Notes: generated by a model not told the origin, from the sequence alone. Counted from the first letter of the stretch, positions 25,491-34,262 are shown. The stretch is 38,450 bases of DNA from an uncultured Bacteroidales bacterium (GCA_949285735.1 CASEAQ010000024.1:1-38450); one strand, 5' to 3'. Numbers and translations: made by a program.

Positions 25491-27848
25491 ATGAAAGGGT
25501 TTAAGACATATTTCACGTTTTTACAAAGAAACAAGTTGTTCACGATAATAAATGTGGCAGGACTTGCGGTGTCGCTGATGTTCATCTTGCTCATTGCCGA
25601 TATGGTGACGAGGCAGCTGACCATCGACAGCAACGTGAAAGATGCCGACCGCATTTTCATAATGGCTGACGAGAGGGTAACGTATGGGCATTACCAGTTG
25701 GGCATATTGTTCGAAAATCGTTATCCCGAGATTGAGGCTTGGAGTTCGACTGGAGAAAGCCGTTCGTTGCTTTGCCGTTATACCGATGAGTCGTTGCCGC
25801 CGATATTACTTTACTCGGCATTTGTTCGCGACAACTTTTTTGATTTTTTCGGATTTTCGGTAATAAAGGGCGATGCTCGTAGTTGCTTGCTTTCCGACCG
25901 CAACGTTGTGCTTACACAGTCGGCTGCGATGAAACTGTTCGGAACCGATGATGTGTTAGGCAAGACTTTGAGAATGGAAGAATTGGATAACAATGCCTAC
26001 ACGATAACAGGAATTGTAGAAGATTTCGACAATTCGATATTCCCTGCCGAAATCGAGGCAATATTCCCACAAGTGAATATCAAATATGTCGATGAATATG
26101 AGGATATTGACGACCAGTTTATGGTAAATGAATCGGCTGCTACTTTATTTTTTAAGTTTGCGCCTGGGTATGATCCAGCGACGAAAAATGCCGATATGCT
26201 CGATCTTATGAAAGGAACGATGTTTAGCTATCGCTCTGGAAGTTCCAAGGAGTTGCAACTCGTGCCGATGCATGATTTCTATTTCTCGGATGTGAGGTCA
26301 GTTCATGGCTTGAACCAATATGACTTCAGCAAGGTGATTGTGTTTATGGTGGCAGGCATCATTATAATGTTGATGGCGGTGCTCAATTACGTGAGCATGA
26401 GTGTGGCGCAAACCAGTTATCGGGCAAAGGAGATGGCTACGAGACGGTTGCTCGGCTCATCGCCTGCCGATATTTTTTGTCGTATGATTGCCGAGTCGTT
26501 TGTTATTACGTCGGTTGCGTTTGCCGTAGGTTTGTTGCTTGCAGCAGTTGCCGAGCCGTATGCCATGGAATTGCTTGATGTGCGCCTCAACATTTTTGGT
26601 GATTTCTCCTGGGGCTATGCTTGTTGCTGGCTACTGTTCCTGCTCGTGTTGTCGGCAGTCGGTGGTTTTGTTCCAGCAATGATGTTGTCGCGGTATGCTC
26701 CTCTCGACGTTGTGAAAGGAACATTCCGCCGCAAGACCAAGATGGTGTATCTGCGTGTACTCAATGTAGTGCAATGTGGCTTTTTAATAGCCTTGTTGTC
26801 GTGTTCGTTATACTTGGGAAAGCAAATCCATGATATTCGTTACACGCCGCTTGACTATGAGTGTGGCAATGTGATAGAATATCCATCTATGACCGATGCA
26901 AAACAAGTGCGTTCATTCAAGACAGAAGTTGGAAGATTGCCTTTTGTAAAGGCTGTTGCCCTGTCGCGAGGCTTGCCTGTAAACATGGGTAACAACATGA
27001 CAATGCCTGTTGAGAGCGGCGACTCGGTAGTGCATTTCTCTTTTCAGGTATTCGAGGGCGATACTTCTTTCCTTGATATGTTCCACATCGAGATAACCGA
27101 AGATCGCAAACTTGCCAATAGGGAAAATGCTTTCTACATTAGCGAGAAATCGCTTGCCGATTATGCACGACTTGGGTTGGGAACGGAAAAAATTTCGTGT
27201 AATTATACCATTTACATTGCCGGACAATTCAAGGATTTCAAAATAGGGTCGCTGTTGCGTAAGCGACAATACCCGACTCTCATCAAGGTTTCACCTACCG
27301 ACAGTATAATGCCGGAAAGCATCTTGGTGGAAACTATCGATGGCGACTTCGCACAGTATAAAAGTCAAATTGATGCGATGTATGCCGAATTTGTTGACAA
27401 CTATCCGTTTGAGTCGAAATGGTATGCCGATATGCTCGATGATGTGTATTCCGACGTGTATGCGCTCAACAAGATTATAGTCATCTTCACTTGTGTGGCA
27501 TTGATTATTTCGCTGTTGGGGCTTACGGCAATGAACGTGTATATGATTTCACAGCGCAAGCGCGACATAGCGGTGCGCAAGGTGTTCGGCTCCACGGCAC
27601 GGGAAGAACAGTTGAGACTGTTGCGCTTTTCTCTAAAGTCGGTTGTGTGTAGCTTGGTAATTGCCATTCCTCTGGCAGTTGTGGGAATGATTAAAATATA
27701 CGACTTTGTGCCGTATGGCGATTTAAGGCAGTGGTGGATACCGATTGTGGCATTTGCAATAGTGGCAGCAGTGTCGCTTGTCTCGGTGTTCCTGATAGGG
27801 CGGAAAGCCATGAAAGAGAACCCGATTAAAAATATTAAAACAGAATAA
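25491..27848 (+). CDS. FtsX/MacB-like ABC permease, copy 1
   Basis: A 785-residue permease without its own ATPase domain. Hydrophobic segments: one near the N terminus (about 17-38), three in the middle (about 282-305, 336-355, 377-399), one at about 424-442, and three at the C terminus (about 665-775). This makes two FtsX-type four-helix modules, each with a large periplasmic domain. Conserved cues are YRAKEMATRRLLGSS after the second helix and RDIAVRKVFGST near the end, the normal FtsX coupling helices. It is a tandem paralogue of the next gene, which starts 2 bases after its stop, with a 38-bp identical stretch (25617-25654 versus 27977-28014). The two probably form a heterodimer. Confidence 0.9.
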   Translation: MKGFKTYFTFLQRNKLFTIINVAGLAVSLMFILLIADMVTRQLTIDSNVKDADRIFIMADERVTYGHYQLGILFENRYPEIEAWSSTGESRSLLCRYTDESLPPILLYSAFVRDNFFDFFGFSVIKGDARSCLLSDRNVVLTQSAAMKLFGTDDVLGKTLRMEELDNNAYTITGIVEDFDNSIFPAEIEAIFPQVNIKYVDEYEDIDDQFMVNESAATLFFKFAPGYDPATKNADMLDLMKGTMFSYRSGSSKELQLVPMHDFYFSDVRSVHGLNQYDFSKVIVFMVAGIIIMLMAVLNYVSMSVAQTSYRAKEMATRRLLGSSPADIFCRMIAESFVITSVAFAVGLLLAAVAEPYAMELLDVRLNIFGDFSWGYACCWLLFLLVLSAVGGFVPAMMLSRYAPLDVVKGTFRRKTKMVYLRVLNVVQCGFLIALLSCSLYLGKQIHDIRYTPLDYECGNVIEYPSMTDAKQVRSFKTEVGRLPFVKAVALSRGLPVNMGNNMTMPVESGDSVVHFSFQVFEGDTSFLDMFHIEITEDRKLANRENAFYISEKSLADYARLGLGTEKISCNYTIYIAGQFKDFKIGSLLRKRQYPTLIKVSPTDSIMPESILVETIDGDFAQYKSQIDAMYAEFVDNYPFESKWYADMLDDVYSDVYALNKIIVIFTCVALIISLLGLTAMNVYMISQRKRDIAVRKVFGSTAREEQLRLLRFSLKSVVCSLVIAIPLAVVGMIKIYDFVPYGDLRQWWIPIVAFAIVAAVSLVSVFLIGRKAMKENPIKNIKTE

Positions 27849-27850
27849 AT

Positions 27851-30196
27851 ATGAAAGGTTTCAAGACTTATTTTACTTTTCTGAAGAGAAACAAACTGTT
27901 CACGATAATAAACGTGGCAGGACTTTCGGTGTCGTTGATGTTCATCATGCTCATTGCCGACATGGTGACGCGACAACTGACCATCGACAGCAACGTGAAA
28001 GATGCCGACCGCATCTACATTTTCGCGAGCAATGAATATGTGTGGGGGCATTATCAGTTGGGCTTGAGGTTCCAAGATCGTTATCCCGAGATAGAAGAGT
28101 GGTGTGCCTATAGCAATAGCCCCTTTGATGTGAAATGGGCGGTAGATGGAGAGCAGCTAATAAATATCGAGACAGCTCTTGTCAAGAAAAATTATTTTGA
28201 CTTTTTTGGTTACGAGCTTATCGAGGGTAGTACCAAGGATGCCCTTGTGTCGGACAATAATATTGTGTTGACACGCAGCTGTGCCTTGCGCCTGTTTGGT
28301 TCGGAGTCGGCTATGGGCAAGACCTTAAGACTATTTGGCTCGGAGCAATATACGGTGACTGGTATTATGGAGGATATCGACAATTCGATTTTTCCGAGTG
28401 AGATCGAAGCGTTTGTTCCAATCGACAACATGAAATATTTCAATAGCTCGGCTGATATTAATGATACTGAAATGAACAATGCTGGGTCGGCAATAGTGTT
28501 TTTCAAGTTTGTGCCAGGATTTGACCCTGCAACGAAGATTGCCGACATGGAGGAATATGTGAAAACCTTTTGGTGGATTTATCAATTTGGCGGTGCAAAA
28601 AAGGTGCAAATGATTCAGATGCACGATTTCTATTACACGGACATAAAGGTATGGTATAATTTGAACCAATATGATTTTACCAAGGTGATAGTGTTCTTGA
28701 TTGCCGGTATAATAATACTTGTGATGGCTGTGTCGAACTACATAAGCATGAGTGTTGCTCAGACCAGCTATCGTGCAAAGGAGATGGCAACGAGGCGACT
28801 GCTCGGGTCGTCGCAAGGCAGCGTCTTTTGGCGAATGATACTTGAGTCGCTGTGCTTGACAACTGTAGCTTTTGTTTTTGGATTGTTACTTGCAAAGTTG
28901 GCTGAGCCATACGCGATGGATTTGCTTGGCGTGAAGCTCGATGTCATTGGCGACTTCTCATCGGTTTCAACTCTTTGTTGGGTGGCATTTGTATTGTTGT
29001 TGTCGTTTGTGTCTGGGTTTGCCCCAGCCTCAATTCTTTCGGGTTATAATCCTCTCGATGTGGTGAAAGGAATGTTCCGCCGCAAAACCAAGATGGTGTA
29101 TCTGCGTGTGCTAAACGTGGTGCAGAGCGGAATGACCATTGCACTGCTTGCCTGCTCGATATATTTCAGCATTCAGATTTATAGTGTCTTGAATGCGCCG
29201 CTTGGGTATGACTATGGCAATGTGCTTGTTTATCCTATGTACCACGACCAAAGTTCATTGCTCACCTTTAGAGAGGAAGTGAAGAAATTGCCATTTGTCA
29301 ATAATGTGTCGTTCACGTGCGGAACACCAATTGACGGAGGTAATAACATGTCCACAAGGATTATGGCGGGCGATTCGGCTGTTTCATTCAGCTTTCAAGT
29401 ATTTAAGTCCGACTCGGCGTTTTTGGATATATTCAACATCAAGATTACCGAAGACCGTAAATTAGCAAATAATGGCAATGCAGTGTATATGAGTGAGTCG
29501 GCGTATGACCGATATGAAAAACTTGGGTTGGGTACCGACAAGATTGCAAACCTTAACATGGACATAGCTGGGCGATTCAAAGACTTCAAGATACGTTCGT
29601 TGTTGCTCGAAGGCGAACGCCCTCTGCTTATAAATATAAACCCGACCGACTCTATTCGTCCATGGTGCGTACTGGTGGAAGTCGGTGATGGCGATTTGCA
29701 TGAATACAAGCAGTCTATCGACGGGTTGTATGCGAAGACGTGCGAAACCGATTCATTTGAGTCGGTGTGGTATGACGATAGAGTAAAGTATGAGTATCAT
29801 GATGTTATCAATCTTAACAAAATTGTTATAATCTTCACATTTGTGGCATTGATAATCTCGTTGCTTGGGTTGACGGCGATGAATATATACATGATTTCGC
29901 AGCGCAAGCGCGATATTGCCGTGCGGAAAGTGTTTGGAGCAAGTGTGCATGAAGAGCAAGTGCGGCTTATGCGGTTCTCGTTGTCGTCTGTGGTGATGAG
30001 CCTGGTGCTGGCAATTCCACTATTGGTGGTAGGCATGAAGAAGGTGTATGACTTTGTGCCTTATGGGGATTTGCCTATATGGTGGATACCGATAGTGGCA
30101 TTTGCCATAGTTGCAGTGGTGTCGCTTGTGTCGGTTTACTTCATCAGCTTGAAAGCCACACGCGAAAACCCGATTGAAAATATTAAAACAGAATAA
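27851..30196 (+). CDS. FtsX/MacB-like ABC permease, copy 2
   Basis: A 781-residue paralogue of the preceding permease with the same layout: N-terminal helix (17-38), middle group (about 280-400), and C-terminal group starting KIVIIFTFVALIISLLGLTAMN. The first about 50 residues and the last stretch (NPIENIKTE) are nearly identical to copy 1. The first periplasmic domain (about 55-270) differs much more, which suggests that the two copies recognise different substrates or adaptor surfaces. Coupling motifs (YRAKEMATRRLLGSSQG, RDIAVRKVFGAS) are intact, so both copies look functional. The start-to-start distance is 2360 bp. The ATPase gene follows after a 27-base A/T-rich gap. Confidence 0.9.
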   Translation: MKGFKTYFTFLKRNKLFTIINVAGLSVSLMFIMLIADMVTRQLTIDSNVKDADRIYIFASNEYVWGHYQLGLRFQDRYPEIEEWCAYSNSPFDVKWAVDGEQLINIETALVKKNYFDFFGYELIEGSTKDALVSDNNIVLTRSCALRLFGSESAMGKTLRLFGSEQYTVTGIMEDIDNSIFPSEIEAFVPIDNMKYFNSSADINDTEMNNAGSAIVFFKFVPGFDPATKIADMEEYVKTFWWIYQFGGAKKVQMIQMHDFYYTDIKVWYNLNQYDFTKVIVFLIAGIIILVMAVSNYISMSVAQTSYRAKEMATRRLLGSSQGSVFWRMILESLCLTTVAFVFGLLLAKLAEPYAMDLLGVKLDVIGDFSSVSTLCWVAFVLLLSFVSGFAPASILSGYNPLDVVKGMFRRKTKMVYLRVLNVVQSGMTIALLACSIYFSIQIYSVLNAPLGYDYGNVLVYPMYHDQSSLLTFREEVKKLPFVNNVSFTCGTPIDGGNNMSTRIMAGDSAVSFSFQVFKSDSAFLDIFNIKITEDRKLANNGNAVYMSESAYDRYEKLGLGTDKIANLNMDIAGRFKDFKIRSLLLEGERPLLININPTDSIRPWCVLVEVGDGDLHEYKQSIDGLYAKTCETDSFESVWYDDRVKYEYHDVINLNKIVIIFTFVALIISLLGLTAMNIYMISQRKRDIAVRKVFGASVHEEQVRLMRFSLSSVVMSLVLAIPLLVVGMKKVYDFVPYGDLPIWWIPIVAFAIVAVVSLVSVYFISLKATRENPIENIKTE

Positions 30197-30223
30197 TTAA
30201 TTATTAAAAAAAATAGATAGATT

Positions 30224-30901
30224 ATGATTAAGATTGAAAATTTGCGAAAAGTGTTTCGTACAACCGAGGTTGAAACTATCGCGTTGAATGGCGTTAGCCT
30301 GGAGATACAGGACAAGGAATTTGTGTCGATAATGGGGCCGTCGGGTTGTGGCAAGTCAACATTGCTCAACATAATAGGACTGCTTGACAGCCCTACGTCG
30401 GGGCATTATTACCTGAGCGGAAAAGAGGTGGGCAACCTGAAAGAGAAAGACCGCACCAACGTGAGAAAAGGCAACATAGGTTTCGTGTTCCAGAGCTTCA
30501 ACTTGATAGATGAACTCAATGTGTCGGAAAACGTGGAGTTGCCGCTCACATATCTGCGCATTCCTGCCAAGGAGCGCAAGGAACGTGTGGCAGAAATATT
30601 GTCGCGCATGAACATCAGCCATCGCGCAAAGCACTATCCGCAACAGTTGTCGGGCGGTCAGCAGCAGCGCGTGGCAATAGCCCGTGCTGTGGTTTCCAAC
30701 CCCGAATTGATACTTGCCGACGAACCTACGGGTAACCTCGACTCGAAGAATGGCAAGGAGGTGATGCAGTTGCTCTCGGAGTTGAACAGCGAAGGCACAA
30801 CGATAGTGATGGTGACGCACAGCCAGCACGATGCCGGCTATGCCAACAGAACAATAAACCTGTTTGACGGGCAAATAGTCTCGACATTGACAGGAATGTA
30901 A
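30224..30901 (+). CDS. ABC transporter ATPase (LolD/MacB type)
   Basis: A 225-residue ATP-binding subunit that would energise the two upstream permeases. Walker A GPSGCGKST (38-46), Q-loop VFQSFNL (88-94), signature LSGGQQQR (142-149), Walker B LILADEPTG (162-170) and the switch histidine in VMVTHS are all present. Length and motifs match the MacB/LolD/FtsE branch. It is the only ATPase for two permeases, so a heterodimeric permease with two copies of this subunit is the simplest assembly. It is the last gene of the operon; a hairpin with T-tract follows at 30972. Confidence 0.93.
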   Translation: MIKIENLRKVFRTTEVETIALNGVSLEIQDKEFVSIMGPSGCGKSTLLNIIGLLDSPTSGHYYLSGKEVGNLKEKDRTNVRKGNIGFVFQSFNLIDELNVSENVELPLTYLRIPAKERKERVAEILSRMNISHRAKHYPQQLSGGQQQRVAIARAVVSNPELILADEPTGNLDSKNGKEVMQLLSELNSEGTTIVMVTHSQHDAGYANRTINLFDGQIVSTLTGM

Positions 30902-30971
30902 TCAGGATATAGTGGGATAGTGTTTCGGAAGTGCAGGCAAGGGCGATGTGTAATCGCTGTTGATGCCAGGG

Positions 30972-31055
30972 AACTGTTTTGAGTTTTTCGGGATTACGCT
31001 TCTGCGACGGAGCTGAATCGTTGAATAAAAATTCAAAACAGTTTCTATTTTTTTG
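30972..31055 (+). terminator. Long-loop terminator, possible repeat element copy 1
   Basis: AACTGTTTTGAGTTTTT (30972-30988) pairs with 31027-31043 over 17 positions, with one G-T pair, around a 38-base loop. It is followed by TCTATTTTTTTG, so it can end the exporter transcript. Read on the minus strand its outer arm resembles that of the element at 33841-33937 (shared AGAAACTG, AATTTTT, TTCAA and GATT in the same order), which suggests a dispersed intergenic repeat. The rest of 30902-31253 shows nothing else recognisable. Confidence 0.6.
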
Positions 31056-31253
31056 TATGAATATTTGCTTTATCAATTGCTGTTATAGGCTTGTTCGATA
31101 GCAGGACGCCGTTTTGGTGGTTATTGTGCCGCGTAATGGCGTTGGCAAGTTTGTGTATATGTTGTATAACACAAATTTAGTCGATTGGGTTTCCCGAAAA
31201 CTGCTATTGAAAGATACGTTAACAATTGTTTTATTGGATTTGCAACCTTGGAA

Positions 31254-31261
31254 TAACTTTG
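31254..31261 (+). promoter_or_regulatory. -7 element before microprotein/ThrE genes
   Basis: TAACTTTG matches TAnnTTTG and predicts a start near 31268, about 30 bases before the microprotein ATG at 31298. A T-rich stretch (TTGTTTTA) lies about 20 bases upstream as a weak -33 element. Confidence 0.5.
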
Positions 31262-31297
31262 CCACATAAAAATTGAGAACAATAAAAAAAGACGACT

Positions 31298-31471
31298 ATG
31301 CATCTTGTTATTACTTGGATTTTCGTAATCGGAATCGTGATTATTGGGATTTTGTTTAGGTTTATCGCTAAGTTCAACAGTGGAACCAACCACTACAATT
31401 TCATTGGATTTAGTGGAGGTGAGGACGCATTTGAAACTGACGATGATGACAACGATGACGAAGAACGTTGA
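31298..31471 (+). CDS. 57-residue membrane microprotein
   Basis: The small open frame begins MHLVITWIFVIGIVIIGILF, a single strong transmembrane helix (about residues 3-20). A short basic linker RFIAKF follows, then a soluble tail ending in an acidic run (ETDDDDNDDEER, residues 46-57). The ATG sits about 30 bases from a good -7 element, and the frame overlaps the ThrE-like gene by 29 bases, suggesting translational coupling. The inside-facing or outside-facing tail cannot be decided, although the positive residues after the helix favour a cytoplasmic tail. I do not recognise a family. It could be an accessory subunit of the exporter or an unrelated small membrane protein. Confidence 0.6.
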   Translation: MHLVITWIFVIGIVIIGILFRFIAKFNSGTNHYNFIGFSGGEDAFETDDDDNDDEER

Positions 31472-32258
31472 TTGTTGCAGCCAAAGTGATACGCACGACC
31501 AACTGAAGGAGAAGTGTAGGTTTCTTGCCAATTATGCTGCCGAATTGCTTGGGTGCGGGGCGACGTGCATACGCATCGAGAAGAATGTGAGGCGCATGGC
31601 ACAAACCTTTGGAGTGAATGTTGAGATGACGTTGCTGCCATCGCACGTGATAGTGGTGGTGTGGGATGCCGATTACACTCACTCCTACAATTGCCAGGCA
31701 AAGCCTGTGGGTGAGGCAATCAATTTCCAGCGCAATATAGAGCTGAGCAAACTCAGCTGGCGAGTTGTCGAAGAGCGGCTTTCATGCAGCCGTGCAGTCG
31801 AGTTGTATGGCAAGGTGTTGTCGCTGCCACGGCTCAACAAGTGGCTTGTGCTGCTGCTTACGTCGCTTGCCAATGCATCGTTTTGCCGCCTCTTCGGTGG
31901 CGACTTTTATGCTGTGGGAGTGGTGTTCTGCGCCACGCTGCTCGGTTTCCTCGTGAAGCAAATCATGCTCGAAGACAAAATTGACTTGCGCATCACTACT
32001 GTGGCATCGGCGTTTGTGGCATCGGTCGTGGGAGCATCGGGGCATTTGTTTGGCATAAGCGATACGCCCGAATTGGCACTTGGCACCAGTGTTTTGTTCC
32101 TTATTCCCGGCATTCCGTATATCAACGCCGGCAGCGACCTCTTTGCCGGACACTACTTGTGTTCGTTCAGCCGGTTTATGCAGGCTGTGTTGCTCACTAT
32201 CTGCCTGTCGCTGGGCTTGTGTGGTGGTATGTTTCTGATGCAAATGAAATTTTTTTGA
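31443..32258 (+). CDS. ThrE-like threonine/serine exporter, N-terminal part
   Basis: A 271-residue protein of the ThrE N-terminal (DUF1212) family, which exports threonine and serine in characterised actinobacterial members. The soluble front half has the family cues AELLGCGATCIRIEKNVRRMAQTFG and EMTLLPSHVIV. The back half has about five hydrophobic helices, with GDFYAVGVVFCATLLGFLVK and FLIPGIPYINAGSDLFAGHY. The second, smaller family domain is in the next gene, so the transporter is split in two. Possible starts are ATG 31443, 31446 and 31455, all inside the end of the microprotein gene. The gap to the partner gene is 12 bases. Substrate assignment is by family only. Confidence 0.85.
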   Translation: MMTTMTKNVDCCSQSDTHDQLKEKCRFLANYAAELLGCGATCIRIEKNVRRMAQTFGVNVEMTLLPSHVIVVVWDADYTHSYNCQAKPVGEAINFQRNIELSKLSWRVVEERLSCSRAVELYGKVLSLPRLNKWLVLLLTSLANASFCRLFGGDFYAVGVVFCATLLGFLVKQIMLEDKIDLRITTVASAFVASVVGASGHLFGISDTPELALGTSVLFLIPGIPYINAGSDLFAGHYLCSFSRFMQAVLLTICLSLGLCGGMFLMQMKFF

Positions 32259-32270
32259 TTGTAAAGAATT

Positions 32271-32768
32271 ATGGAATTGATGTTTTCGATATTGGAAGAT
32301 ATGTTTTTCTCGGCAATTGCCGCAATAGGTTTTGCAAGCATCAGTAATACGCCCTTTTCGGCAATCAGGTATTGCGCGTTGCTTGCTGCTGTGGGGCATA
32401 GCCTGCGGTATGTGTTGATGGGCTGTTTCGACGTGCACATCATAGTGGCAGCAACGGTGGCAGCCACTGCCATAGGGGTGCTTGCCATTCCGCTTGGCCC
32501 CAAGGCAAAGTGCCCGCCCGAAACGTTTTCCTATCCTGCATTGTTGCCGATGATTCCGGGTATGTATGCCTATCGTGCCGTGCAAGGGCTTGTGATGTGC
32601 CTTTCGAGCAGCAGTGAGGAAGCATTCAAACATTATTTCTACTTGATGAATTATAATGGGCTGACGTGTATAATAGTTGTCGCCGGCATGGTGGTAGGTG
32701 TGACGTTGCCAATATTTGTTTTCAAGCGCATTTCGTTTAGTGCCACGCGTGGGGGAGCCGAAGATTGA
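32271..32768 (+). CDS. ThrE-like exporter, C-terminal part (ThrE_2/DUF3815)
   Basis: A 165-residue integral membrane protein with about four helices. The motif PALLPMIPGMYAYRAVQG (about 87-104) is the hallmark of the second ThrE module. Other family cues are SAIRYCALLAAVGHSLRYVLM and HIIVAATVAATAIGVLAIPLG. It complements the preceding gene to make a complete ThrE-type transporter, as often seen in Firmicutes and Bacteroidetes where the modules are separate. It starts with ATG 32271, 12 bases after the partner stop. A LysR gene follows 44 bases on and might respond to the exported amino acid, but that is inference. Confidence 0.85.
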   Translation: MELMFSILEDMFFSAIAAIGFASISNTPFSAIRYCALLAAVGHSLRYVLMGCFDVHIIVAATVAATAIGVLAIPLGPKAKCPPETFSYPALLPMIPGMYAYRAVQGLVMCLSSSSEEAFKHYFYLMNYNGLTCIIVVAGMVVGVTLPIFVFKRISFSATRGGAED

Positions 32769-32791
32769 CAGAAATGTTGTAATTTTGTCAA
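32765..32791 (+). promoter_or_regulatory. LysR gene promoter inside a small inverted repeat
   Basis: TAATTTTG (32780-32787) matches the -7 consensus and lies 25 bases before the LysR ATG. It is enclosed by TTGACA (32765-32770) and TGTCAA (32786-32791), a 6-bp dyad with a 15-base spacer that overlaps the upstream stop codon. Self-regulation through this dyad is possible but not shown. Confidence 0.4.
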
Positions 32792-32812
32792 CTCTTTTTT
32801 AGATGATTTGAG

Positions 32813-33724
32813 ATGGAACTACGACAATTGAAATATTTTTGCAAAACTGCCGAATTACTCAACTTCTCGGAGGCAGCTAAAGCATTGTATATCACGCAGA
32901 GTACGCTGTCGCAGCAAATAAAGCAGCTTGAAGGCGAATTGGGGGCGCAACTTTTTCAGCGCAATAGCCACGGAGTGTCGCTGACCGAGATTGGCATGGA
33001 ACTGTTGCCCTATGCAAAATCGACTTTGAACAAAGCCGACTCTTGCATTGAACATATTCGCGACGTGCAGAACTTGATGACGGGAACGCTGAACATCGGT
33101 GTGACTTATACCTTCAGCCCTACTTTAAACGAGACGTTGCTCGAATTCATGAAGCGTTATCCCGACGTGAAGCTCAACATTTACAACAAGACGATGGAAG
33201 AGCTGATGTCGATGCTCGAAAAGCGGGATATCGACATTGTACTGTCGTTCAAGCCTACGCAAGTGTATGAGCGGATTGAATCGCACATATTGTTTGATAA
33301 TCACCTTGTAGCCGTTGCAAACAAGAATCACGAGCTGGCGGCATTTCGCAGCATTGACCTTACGCGATTGCAGCAATACAAAATTGCATTGCCGGGCAAG
33401 GGGTTGCAGGCGCGCAACCAGTTTGATATAATTGTTGCCAACAAGGGGTATAAATACAACTGTCCGATAGAACTGAACGAAGTGAACATATTGCTCAATA
33501 TCGTGTCGAGGAGCAATCTTGTTACCATTCTATCGGAGGCTACGATATATGGTGAGCCTAACCTTATCGCCGTGCCTATTGATGCTCCTGGGACGCAAAT
33601 GGAGGGCTGCGTACATGTGCTGAAGGACAATTATCGCAAGCATTCTGCCATCAAGTTTGTCAAGCTGTTGTGCGAGTCGGAGTCAATCAGGGAAAAAGCA
33701 TTCAACTGGCTGCATAGCTCATAA
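32813..33724 (+). CDS. LysR-family transcriptional regulator
   Basis: A 303-residue regulator. The N-terminal winged helix-turn-helix (about 3-60) is clear: MELRQLKYFCKTAELLNFSEAAKALYITQSTLSQQIKQLEGELGAQLFQR. A linker helix follows, then a periplasmic-binding-protein-like ligand domain starting GTLNIGVTYTFSP (about 91 on), with DIVLSF and VNILLNIVSRSNLVTILSE. Similarity of the effector domain is to the CynR/OxyR-like branch; I see no paired redox cysteines of the OxyR type, so a small-molecule ligand is likelier. It lies in the same direction as, and close behind, the ThrE-like pair, and may share their transcript as well as having its own promoter. Confidence 0.92.
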   Translation: MELRQLKYFCKTAELLNFSEAAKALYITQSTLSQQIKQLEGELGAQLFQRNSHGVSLTEIGMELLPYAKSTLNKADSCIEHIRDVQNLMTGTLNIGVTYTFSPTLNETLLEFMKRYPDVKLNIYNKTMEELMSMLEKRDIDIVLSFKPTQVYERIESHILFDNHLVAVANKNHELAAFRSIDLTRLQQYKIALPGKGLQARNQFDIIVANKGYKYNCPIELNEVNILLNIVSRSNLVTILSEATIYGEPNLIAVPIDAPGTQMEGCVHVLKDNYRKHSAIKFVKLLCESESIREKAFNWLHSS

Positions 33725-33840
33725 CCACATTGCAGCACAGACGAGATTATTACAACGGCAAATGCCTCGAGCTACATATAGACTTAACCAACGTTGTTTT
33801 GCATGTCGTTGAATGTGCGTAGCACGGAGCAACGTGGTTA

Positions 33841-33937
33841 AGAAGCTGTTTATATTTTTATGGAAATTTTTTTGTTCATGCCTTGAGTGTCCGAAAACCC
33901 ATATCAAATCATTGAACAAAAAATTTAGGCAGTTTCT
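33841..33937. repeat. Long hairpin, possible repeat element copy 2
   Basis: AGAAGCTG (33841-33848) faces CAGTTTCT (33930-33937) with one mismatch. Inside it AAATTTTTTTGTTCA (33864-33878) faces TGAACAAAAAATTT (33913-33926) with one extra T. The minus-strand order AGAAACTG, AATTTTTT, TTCAA, GATT parallels the element at 30972-31043. It fills part of the 303-base gap (33725-34027) after the LysR gene, in which I see no gene. A role as a LysR terminator is also possible. Confidence 0.5.
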
Positions 33938-34027
33938 AAATATTATGCGGCAATTCTGGCTCATGGCATACGAACACCCGTCAATGTTACGTTAGTGTAT
34001 AGAGTAGTACAATTAAAACAAGAAATT

Positions 34028-34210
34028 ATGGAAGCAAAAGAAAAAGTATTGGCAACAATGAAAGAAGCAGGTACTCCGTTGAATGCGGGGAAGATAGCCG
34101 AACTCAGCGGGCTCGACCGCAAAGAGGTTGACAAAGCCATGAAGCAGCTGAAAGAGGAGGGGGCTATTGTCTCTCCGGTCCGCTGCAAGTGGACTCCAGC
34201 CGAGCAGTAA
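34028..34210 (+). CDS. Small winged-helix DNA-binding protein
   Basis: A 60-residue protein that is essentially one winged helix-turn-helix: [54 protein letters not shown]. The turn ([22 protein letters not shown]) and wing ([11 protein letters not shown]) are plain. I recall very similar small 'transcriptional regulator' proteins as common in Bacteroidales, with unknown targets. The ATG at 34028 is preferred over 33995 because conservation begins there. No -7 element was recognised upstream. Two hairpins follow at 34263 and 34354, and it is convergent with the hydrolase gene. Confidence 0.75.
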   Translation: MEAKEKVLATMKEAGTPLNAGKIAELSGLDRKEVDKAMKQLKEEGAIVSPVRCKWTPAEQ

Positions 34211-34262
34211 CCAATCGTCAACCAACACCCTCAAAATACAATAGGGGGGTATTGAAACCCTT

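Noticed and set aside
31254-31471. Leader peptide or riboswitch before the ThrE-like genes
   Set aside because: The short frame encodes a convincing transmembrane helix rather than a run of threonine or serine codons, and no conserved riboswitch core was recognised.
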